Assembly: GCA_040879145.1 (NCBI GenBank) | Contig: JBBDKX010000006.1 | Location: 1 to 43,746, forward strand | Source of the DNA: Candidatus Spechtbacterales bacterium | GTDB lineage: Bacteria > Patescibacteriota > Minisyncoccia > Spechtbacterales > 2-12-FULL-38-22 | DNA length: 43,746 nucleotides | Direction: 5' to 3' | Shown: in pieces, positions 37,655-43,746 of the stretch | How the letters are laid out: each line of letters begins with the position of its first letter | How positions within the stretch are numbered: the first letter of the stretch is position 1 | The notes under the pieces: generated by a model | Database searches by the model: none | What the model was told of the DNA's origin: nothing | The model's input: only the letters and a program-made list of their open reading frames with translations | Program-made: the position numbers and the translations under genes

Positions 37655-39346
37655 TTAGTTTGGTACCTCTTCCTCTGGTATGTCCTGGTCCAACAGAGAG
37701 CTTGTGAATATGTCTATTCCTGTAAGTTTTGTCTGTTCCAAAACATTGAGCTGGTTTTGAATATCTTCGGCATCCGGCACAAGACCTATCTGAAATTCTA
37801 CTGTCCTTTCGGGATATACAAAACCGACCCCGACACCCACATCTCCCAACTCCCAGACTACAGTATTTGTATCTGAGAGATACCTTACATCCTCCGCTGC
37901 GGGAGATGTATTACTCTGCCACACAACATAGTCAGGCAACACCGCCTCAACTTTTCCTAAACGCACAGCATTTGTTGTATTCTCTACAGTCCAGCGTACA
38001 GTATATGTTGAAAGCTGGTTCGGTACCGGCGGATGAGGGCCTGTATTATCAAAAGAACCTCCCTGCCTGTAAACAGACTGTTCTAACTCAAATCTAGTGG
38101 AAAGCTTGACGGACAAGGTGTTTTCAGCCTGCAGAACCGCTCCGTTAAGGGCCAGGCTTTCTTTTTGAGAGCGTAGTGTTGTAATAATATTTATAGTTTT
38201 GTTTGTATCCTGAACATTTGCCGGTTCTATATTGGAACGTACGTTAAAAGAAAAACTTACTGTACCCGTTTCTTCAACATCAGTAAACCGCAATGAAGAA
38301 AGCTGGGCCTGGGTCCACTCAATTGTCTTTGCTTCTGAATCTACAATACCTCCCGAAGCTGCTATGGTTGAAAAATCTACAAGACTTTCAGGAAGCGAAA
38401 CTCTAAGCAGGGCATCTTCAAGTGGGACGTTTGCCTTATTGGTATATGTTATTCTTACAGTTGCACGCTCTCCCGGATCTACAAAGCCGCGTGCGGGATT
38501 AACCATGCTCTGATTAAGCACAAGAGGAGATTCCGATATACCTATTGCACGCTCTGCTGTGTGCAGAGGTAAAAATGAAATACCATCGCGTTTGCCAAGA
38601 GATACTTTAAAGAGAGGTTCCCCTTCATATGATGAAAGCCTACCTCTAAATTCACGCTTAACGGTTTGACCCTCTTTAAGCTCCCCTATCCTCCACACTG
38701 TTTCAAAGGCAAATGCTTCGCTAACCTCCTGCATGCTAAAGCCTTGAGGGGCGTCCAGTCTAAGAAAAAGGGGGGATGTTTCTATGTCAGAATGGGGAAC
38801 AACTATAATACTTCCGCGAACATCCTGATCCGCGTAAACATTCTGAGGCAAATCAAATACAATAGAAACATCTAATTTTCCTATTATAAGCTCTAAAGAT
38901 GTTGTTTCTACAAATCGCGCTGAAAGCCCCTCGGGCGAATAATCCAGTCGCGCGTTTAAAGATTCTTTGCCGTTGGTGGAAGAGACAACAATTTTAAAAG
39001 ATACCTCTCTCTTAGAGCCTGGGGGTAAAATATCTATACCCGAACGTATATCTTCTAATCCTTCCAAAACTTCTACCGTTGATGGCGTTTCAAGAGTTAG
39101 ATTCAAATCCTGAAGAGCTTTGTCGGAATTATTGCTAATTATAAGCTTGTAGTCCTCTGCTTTTCCGTTCTCAACCTGTCCGGGGCCTTCTATTTCCAGT
39201 TCCACATTTCTTGTTGAAAAATCTCCGCGTCCCAGCCATATAAAAACAGCTGCTACAACAAGAGTTAAAAGAGAAAGCGGCATTAGATGCCATACTTTAA
39301 TTTTAGATTTTTTATTTATTTTTTGCTTCTTAAGTTTTTTAGACAT
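37655..39346 (-). CDS. Membrane-anchored surface protein with repeated beta-sandwich domains
   Basis: This 563-aa protein has a very basic N-terminus (about 1-17), one membrane helix (about 18-38), then an extracellular part rich in beta strands. Several segments recall DUF11/CARDB-like domains (LIISNNSDKALQDLNLTLE, VNPARGFVDPGERATVRITYTNKA, TYTVRWTVENTT). An adhesin or envelope-scaffold role is inferred. It starts 8 bp inside the end of recO (overlap) and precedes glyQS, a curious place for a surface protein among housekeeping genes. Confidence 0.72.
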   Translation of the reverse strand: MSKKLKKQKINKKSKIKVWHLMPLSLLTLVVAAVFIWLGRGDFSTRNVELEIEGPGQVENGKAEDYKLIISNNSDKALQDLNLTLETPSTVEVLEGLEDIRSGIDILPPGSKREVSFKIVVSSTNGKESLNARLDYSPEGLSARFVETTSLELIIGKLDVSIVFDLPQNVYADQDVRGSIIVVPHSDIETSPLFLRLDAPQGFSMQEVSEAFAFETVWRIGELKEGQTVKREFRGRLSSYEGEPLFKVSLGKRDGISFLPLHTAERAIGISESPLVLNQSMVNPARGFVDPGERATVRITYTNKANVPLEDALLRVSLPESLVDFSTIAASGGIVDSEAKTIEWTQAQLSSLRFTDVEETGTVSFSFNVRSNIEPANVQDTNKTINIITTLRSQKESLALNGAVLQAENTLSVKLSTRFELEQSVYRQGGSFDNTGPHPPVPNQLSTYTVRWTVENTTNAVRLGKVEAVLPDYVVWQSNTSPAAEDVRYLSDTNTVVWELGDVGVGVGFVYPERTVEFQIGLVPDAEDIQNQLNVLEQTKLTGIDIFTSSLLDQDIPEEEVPN

Positions 39347-39917
39347 GATTTTTTAAGCCAAAGAATTCTACTGAGTACTCAAGCTTGTTCTGGAGTAATC
39401 TGCGGATATAAATATCCAGCTGACGGGCATTTTTTACTCTCTCAAAATTTAAATTTTGCGGAGCAAGTCCTAAAATGCCCAAGAGTGATATCAACCATTC
39501 CTTCTCTGCCTTCCAAAGCTCTTCCCTGCTGCTATCTTTTTCCGCGACGGATGAAGCATCGCGTAACACTTTACACAAAAGTTCCCACATCTCTTCATCT
39601 TTTTGTCCCTCGTAGGTTATTTTATCGCAAAGCTGTAAAAATGACATTACATACGCTAAAGCTGTTATATTATCCGATATGGCGGGGTGTCCCTTTATAC
39701 TCTTTATACCAGAAAATATGTATCCTGTGCGAGATATAACAAAATTAAAGCGTATAATTGACGGGTTGTGAAGGAATATGCCCTGTTTTGTAGTTATTTT
39801 TTTGGAGCTGCGCGCTTTTATTATCATTTTACCAAAATCGCGCGTATAGCATGAAACTAGTTCATCAGCTTCTCCTGTGGGACGGCTTCCTAAAACAATG
39901 GCATCTGTGAAATACAT
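39339..39917 (-). CDS. recO: DNA repair protein RecO (short)
   Basis: This 192-aa protein has an N-terminal OB fold (TDAIVLGSRPTGEADELVSCYTRDFGKMIIKARSSKK) typical of RecO, and a helical C-terminal part. The family zinc-finger Cys cluster is absent, and the protein is about 50 residues shorter than E. coli RecO. RecO helps load RecA onto SSB-coated gaps. It starts 6 bp after ileS and overlaps the surface protein gene by 8 nt, so the three are one transcript. Confidence 0.85.
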   Translation of the reverse strand: MYFTDAIVLGSRPTGEADELVSCYTRDFGKMIIKARSSKKITTKQGIFLHNPSIIRFNFVISRTGYIFSGIKSIKGHPAISDNITALAYVMSFLQLCDKITYEGQKDEEMWELLCKVLRDASSVAEKDSSREELWKAEKEWLISLLGILGLAPQNLNFERVKNARQLDIYIRRLLQNKLEYSVEFFGLKNHV

Positions 39918-39923
39918 AATTTA

Positions 39924-42900
39924 TTATAACTTCTTAATACCCACCCTGACTTTATGCTTTGGGTCCCAGTTGTATTCAGAAAACATATCGTAGGCGCGAT
40001 CTTCCACGTTAGATATCTCCGCAACATCAGAGGAGGTCGTTTTTGACATCTCTTCTTCGTACTTTAAAAGCTTGCCTGCAAGCTCCGAGCCAAGAGAGTA
40101 CTCAACCTGTATTTTATCGGCCGGCTTTAAACCAAGCTTGCGTCTCATGTTTTGTATGTGGCGCATCATCTCTCTTGCCTGTCCCTCTACAGCAAGCGCT
40201 TCCGAAAATGTAACCTTTAAAGCAATCTTACCCTCAACAACCCAGTCACTGCTTTCGGTTTGAACATCAGAAAATGAAACGACATCCTTAACATTAATCT
40301 CGTCTTTTAAAATATTTTTTAGTTCATCTGAAATATCTTTCGGCACAGCAAGAACCTCAAGAGGTTGGCGTACTTTTAATCCGTTGTCAGAACGAAGCCG
40401 AAGAGCAACTTGAGACCATGAACGAATATCCCGCATAACTGCAACAACTTCCTCATCCTTTTTAGAAAATTTTTCGTATTCAGGATAATCCTCCCAGTGT
40501 ACGCTTTCATTCCCGGTCTTATTTAACCCTTGCCATATATGTTCAGATACAAAGGGGATAAAAGGGGCCGTCATTTTTGAAGTTTCATTCAAAATAAATG
40601 CCAGCGTGTCGGAGGCCTCATCTTTTTCATCTTTTGTTTCAGGCCTCTGAAGACGCTCTCTGGACCGGCGTATATACCAATTAGAAACATCTTCAACAAC
40701 AAACTCTTCCAAAGCGCGTGCCGCGTCAAGAATGTTGTAATCATCTATACACCTTACCACCTTTTCGTTAACTTCCTTAAGTTTAGCAAATATCCACTGA
40801 TCTAATACATTTTTACTTGTCTTCGCGGAAAAATCATCAGATGGCTTTACGTCAGGAGCATAAGTATTGAGGAATGTGTAGGAATTTGCAAACGTAGAAA
40901 GAAATCTCTGCCATCTTTCTTTTACATCCTGCTCACTAAATAACTTCGCGTCTCCGGGCTGGTTAACTGTAAAAAAGTACCAGCGCACAGCATCCATGCC
41001 GTATTTTGATGCCAACTCTTTTGGGTCAATGATATTTCCCTTGCTTTTAGACATCTTTTGTCCATTATCGTCCAAAACTATTCCAAGAGTAATAACATTC
41101 TTATATGAAGGAGCTTTTCCGAGGATAACCGAAACTGCCAACATCGTGTAAAACCATCCGCGAGTCTGATCCATTGCCTCTGTTATATAATCAGCGGGAT
41201 ATGCTGTATTTTTGTCTATAGTATCTTTATTTTCAAAAGGGTAATGCTGTTGAGCAAAAGGCATGGAGCCGGAATCAAACCAAACATCTACAAGATCTTC
41301 TACCCTTCGCATGTTTTTACCGCAGGCTTTACAAAGGAACTCTATATCATCAACAAAGGGTCTATGAAAATCTAATTCACCCTCGTTGTTATAAGGAAAC
41401 TTGGCGTACTCCACTCTTCTCAACTGCGCGTTCTGAGGATACTCACCCTTTCTCTTCCACTCAACACCCTCATTTATCGTAAGGCCCCCAAGAGATGCCT
41501 CAAGAACCCAAAGCGGATGCCCGTGGCTTACCAGCAATATTTTTTTACCGCTGTATTTTTCTTCCAAAGCGCTTATCGCCTCAAGCATTCTCTTTCTTAC
41601 ACCTGCTAATGTTTCTCCTTTGGGAGCGCCTTTTGTAAAGTTATAATTTTTTTCTCCTTTAAAATAGTCCGAATAACCCTGTTCCGATTTGCCTTCATAT
41701 ATGCCCACACCAATTTCTTTTAGTAGGTCTTCCGTTATTACATCCACGCCGAGTGCTTCTCCAACCATTTGAGCAGTCTCGCTTGTTCTTCCTAGTGGTG
41801 ATGTAACCACAATATCTACACCACCCTCTTTTTTAAGCTGTTCTATTGATTCTTTGACCTGCTCCACGCCTTTTTTACTTAACGTGTCTAGGGGGTGTTT
41901 TTTTGTAGTATCGCTTATCAATATTTGGGCCTCATTGTTTTCTGAATGGCCGTGGCGCATAAGCCAGTATTCATTTTTTCCTTTTGTGAGTTTTGCAAGA
42001 TCATCTCTGGACCCTACAACATCCACATGCTCACACTCTTCGCATTTCCAAACAGGAAGAGGTGTACCCCAGTACCTGGAACGAGAAAACGCCCAGTCTT
42101 TTACATTGCGCAACCACTCACCAAACCTTCCCTCTTTAATATGTTCGGGAATCCAATTTATCTTATTATTTGCCTTTATAAGATCGTCTTTTAAGCTACT
42201 CATTCCTATAAACCATGAGTCTGTAGCGTAATAAAGGAGTGGTTCGCTACACCTCCAGCAGAAAGGGTATGAGTGCTCGTAGGGCTGAACTTTGTAAAGC
42301 AAGTTGCTTTTTTCCAGGTATTTTATAATATCCTTTTCTGCCTCTTTCACATTCCTCCCCTCAAATTCTTTAACAAATTCATTGAAATTTCCAGCCTCAT
42401 CAACTGTGTGCACTGTGGGCAACCCAAACTCCTTCCCAAGCTGGTAGTCATCCTCTCCGTACATTACAGCAGTATGCACGATACCTGTTCCATCTTCTGT
42501 GCTTACAAAATCGGCTACATACACCTTGTGGGAAGTTTCGGACCGGAGTTCTTTAATATCGAACAAGGGTTCATATTCAAGGCCCACAAGGTCCTTGCCT
42601 TTTATTTCACTTAACACATCATACTCATCTTCCAATATTTCAAGCAATTCTGTTGCAAGTACGTAATATTCCCCATCCTGCCTTACAACCGAATATTTTA
42701 TATCTTTACCCACAGCCAAAGCAACGTTTCCCGGAAGAGTCCAGGGTGTTGTTGTCCATGCCAAAAAGTATATTTTGGGTTCCACCTCTTCAAGTTTTAG
42801 TTTACTAAACGCCTCGGGATCGCGCAGTTTGAACTTTATATAAACGCTCTGGTCTGTAACATCTTTGTATCCTTGTGCAACCTCGTGGGATGAAAGGGCA

Positions 42901-43436
42901 GTTCCGCACCTCATACACCTTGGAACAACCTTGTGGCCTTCGTAGAGCAGTTCTTTTTCATATGCCTGTTTCATTATCCACCACAAGCTTTCCATATATA
43001 GCGGATCTAATGTTATATACGGATTTTCCATATCAATCCAAAAGCCCATGCGCTCTGTGAGTTCTTCCCACTCTTTCTGATAGCGCCACACACTCTCGCG
43101 GCACTTAGCATTAAACTCGGCGATGCCGTATTTTTCAATATCTTTTTTACTGTTTAGTCCCAGTTCTTTTTCCACCTGTATTTCTACCGGCAACCCGTGC
43201 GTATCCCAACCGGCGCGGCGCTCTACGTGAAAACCGCGCATTGTTTTATATCTACATACTATATCTTTATAAGAACGAGCCTCTACGTGATGAAAACCCG
43301 GCATACCATTTGCAGTTGGCGGACCTTCATAAAACACAAAGCTTCGGTCTTTTGACCGGTTTTCAACACTTTTTTTGAAAGCCTGTATTTCTCTCCAGTT
43401 TTTTAATATTTTTTCTTCAAGTTCGGGGAAATTCAT
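39924..43436 (-). CDS. ileS: Isoleucyl-tRNA synthetase (type 2) with inserted histidine-phosphatase domain
   Basis: This 1170-aa protein has class Ia motifs PTANGMPGFHH (40-50, HIGH equivalent), the CP1 editing domain (WTTTPWTLPGN, 227-237), RYWGTPLPVW (454-463), DVWFDSGSMP (717-726) and KMSKSKGN (794-801). It is type 2, the eukaryote-like class often mupirocin-resistant. Between about 477 and 688 a full histidine-phosphatase domain interrupts the catalytic core. It carries LMRHGHSEN (R494, H495), SPLGRTSETAQ (R550), E574 and LLVSHGH (H638). IleRS sequence continues normally afterwards. Length is roughly 200 aa above the usual. It is followed at 6 bp by recO. Confidence 0.94.
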   Translation of the reverse strand: MNFPELEEKILKNWREIQAFKKSVENRSKDRSFVFYEGPPTANGMPGFHHVEARSYKDIVCRYKTMRGFHVERRAGWDTHGLPVEIQVEKELGLNSKKDIEKYGIAEFNAKCRESVWRYQKEWEELTERMGFWIDMENPYITLDPLYMESLWWIMKQAYEKELLYEGHKVVPRCMRCGTALSSHEVAQGYKDVTDQSVYIKFKLRDPEAFSKLKLEEVEPKIYFLAWTTTPWTLPGNVALAVGKDIKYSVVRQDGEYYVLATELLEILEDEYDVLSEIKGKDLVGLEYEPLFDIKELRSETSHKVYVADFVSTEDGTGIVHTAVMYGEDDYQLGKEFGLPTVHTVDEAGNFNEFVKEFEGRNVKEAEKDIIKYLEKSNLLYKVQPYEHSYPFCWRCSEPLLYYATDSWFIGMSSLKDDLIKANNKINWIPEHIKEGRFGEWLRNVKDWAFSRSRYWGTPLPVWKCEECEHVDVVGSRDDLAKLTKGKNEYWLMRHGHSENNEAQILISDTTKKHPLDTLSKKGVEQVKESIEQLKKEGGVDIVVTSPLGRTSETAQMVGEALGVDVITEDLLKEIGVGIYEGKSEQGYSDYFKGEKNYNFTKGAPKGETLAGVRKRMLEAISALEEKYSGKKILLVSHGHPLWVLEASLGGLTINEGVEWKRKGEYPQNAQLRRVEYAKFPYNNEGELDFHRPFVDDIEFLCKACGKNMRRVEDLVDVWFDSGSMPFAQQHYPFENKDTIDKNTAYPADYITEAMDQTRGWFYTMLAVSVILGKAPSYKNVITLGIVLDDNGQKMSKSKGNIIDPKELASKYGMDAVRWYFFTVNQPGDAKLFSEQDVKERWQRFLSTFANSYTFLNTYAPDVKPSDDFSAKTSKNVLDQWIFAKLKEVNEKVVRCIDDYNILDAARALEEFVVEDVSNWYIRRSRERLQRPETKDEKDEASDTLAFILNETSKMTAPFIPFVSEHIWQGLNKTGNESVHWEDYPEYEKFSKKDEEVVAVMRDIRSWSQVALRLRSDNGLKVRQPLEVLAVPKDISDELKNILKDEINVKDVVSFSDVQTESSDWVVEGKIALKVTFSEALAVEGQAREMMRHIQNMRRKLGLKPADKIQVEYSLGSELAGKLLKYEEEMSKTTSSDVAEISNVEDRAYDMFSEYNWDPKHKVRVGIKKL
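41373..42008 (-). other. Histidine-phosphatase domain inserted in ileS (residues about 477-688)
   Basis: This domain has all catalytic elements of the branch 1 phosphoglycerate-mutase-like family. They are the RHG nucleophile motif, the second Arg in SPLGRTSETAQ, the acid/base region EIGVGIYEG and the C-terminal SHGH. It sits between VVGSRDDLAKL and FHRPFVDDIEF, segments that are contiguous in ordinary type 2 IleRS, so it would project from the catalytic core. The reading frame is continuous and the codon use is ordinary. The boundaries are estimates. Confidence 0.88.
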
Positions 43437-43495
43437 AAATTGTCTAAGAAGGCAAATTAATTTATTAATGTAGCTTGATTAGCTACAATTTATAG

Positions 43496-43544
43496 ACCCC
43501 GCCCCCTTTATTAATACCATTGGTATTAATAAAGGGGGCGGGGT
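43496..43544. repeat. 49-bp perfect palindrome upstream of ileS
   Basis: Two 24-bp arms (beginning accccgccccctttatta) flank a single central T. It is perfectly self-complementary and lies between argS and ileS on the minus strand. No T-run follows, so it is a repeat or recombination element more than a terminator. Confidence 0.85.
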
Positions 43545-43602
43545 AAAGCTGCTTCTAAATTCACACTACGCGCAAAACGCTTGTGTTCATTAAGAACCTG
43601 CT

Positions 43603-43746
43603 TTACATTTTTTGCGGAGCATTAATACCTAACAACTCCAAACATTGTTTTATTACCATACCCGTAGCGCTTGTCAAAGCCAAGCGGCCACGGTTTATCT
43701 CTTTAACTTGTGCTGAGGCTCCCGAAGCATCTTCATCTATTACCCT
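43603..43746 (-). CDS. argS: Arginyl-tRNA synthetase, C-terminal end (partial)
   Basis: The minus strand is open from the window edge to TAA at 43603 and encodes the last 47 residues, including RGRLALTSATGMVIKQCLEL and LGINAPQKM. The R.ALT..T..V.K..L.LLGI.APE.M pattern is the standard ArgRS C-terminal DALR helix. The rest lies outside the window. It would be the first gene of the argS-ileS-recO cluster, although the palindrome separates it from ileS. Confidence 0.85.
   Translation of the reverse strand, partial: RVIDEDASGASAQVKEINRGRLALTSATGMVIKQCLELLGINAPQKM

Noticed and set aside
43545-43602. SRP RNA fragment suggested by gctgcttc
   Set aside because: Only a short match is present and the surrounding SRP core is missing.

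Overview
The window looks like a chromosomal segment of a Candidate Phyla Radiation (Patescibacteria) bacterium, most likely of the Parcubacteria type. This is inferred from gene content and style and was not tested by phylogeny. The signs are a minimal IF-2 without an N-terminal extension, a short RecO, a eukaryote-like (type 2) IleRS, families common in such genomes (DUF4446, DUF5679, SemiSWEET, AI-2E-type permease), compact operons, and short palindromic or tandem repeats both between and inside conserved genes.

Layout. 1-153: two 79-bp repeat units carrying 5' halves of a tRNA-Cys-like gene. 155-3144: DUF4446-infB-nrnA operon (-). 3145-3714: palindromic DNA, tRNA-Ser(CGA) and a long inverted repeat. 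3715-7247: deacetylase, membrane protein, small conserved protein, SemiSWEET and a DegP/HtrA-like protease (-). 7328-8342: tRNA-Arg(CCU) and an MscS channel (+). 8381-11247: yvcK-tsaC-MFS operon (-). 11359-12521: a GlmU-C-like acetyltransferase and a small basic protein (+). 12533-14464: glmS plus a diverged copy of its last 13 codons. 14603-15387: a small RSH-type HD hydrolase and a DUF5679 zinc ribbon (+). 15463-21041: an accessory island of small minus-strand genes. Most are single-gene units with their own terminator, and many share a leader motif. Three share a promoter-operator module, two of them in an identical copy of about 137 bp. 21127-24441: further accessory genes, including HAD-like, ParB-like and small alarmone synthetase-like proteins. 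24669-27279: leuS with a duplicated 5' scrap. 27408-28334: alpha/beta hydrolase (+). 28344-34224: M16 peptidase, AI-2E permease, rsmI, metG, tatD (-). 34505-35989: RNase J-like nuclease. 36189-43746: argS (partial), ileS, recO, surface protein, glyQS (-).

How the genes work together. Most of the window is translation: four full or partial class I aminoacyl-tRNA synthetases plus GlyRS, IF-2, tRNA t6A synthesis (tsaC), 16S rRNA methylation (rsmI) and RNA turnover (RNase J, NrnA). Envelope functions form a second theme: GlmS, the acetyltransferase, YvcK, the deacetylase, MscS and the anchored surface protein. A separate HD hydrolase and a separate SAS-type synthetase suggest split alarmone metabolism, or a toxin-type synthetase.

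Most striking observations: (1) a complete histidine-phosphatase domain inserted inside IleRS; (2) repeat DNA inserted in frame in at least six conserved genes; (3) a modular array of small genes with shared regulatory cassettes and a 34-bp operator-like palindrome; (4) terminal scraps of glmS and leuS next to intact copies, which look like allele-replacement scars; (5) tandem tRNA-Cys 5' halves fused to a dispersed palindromic element.
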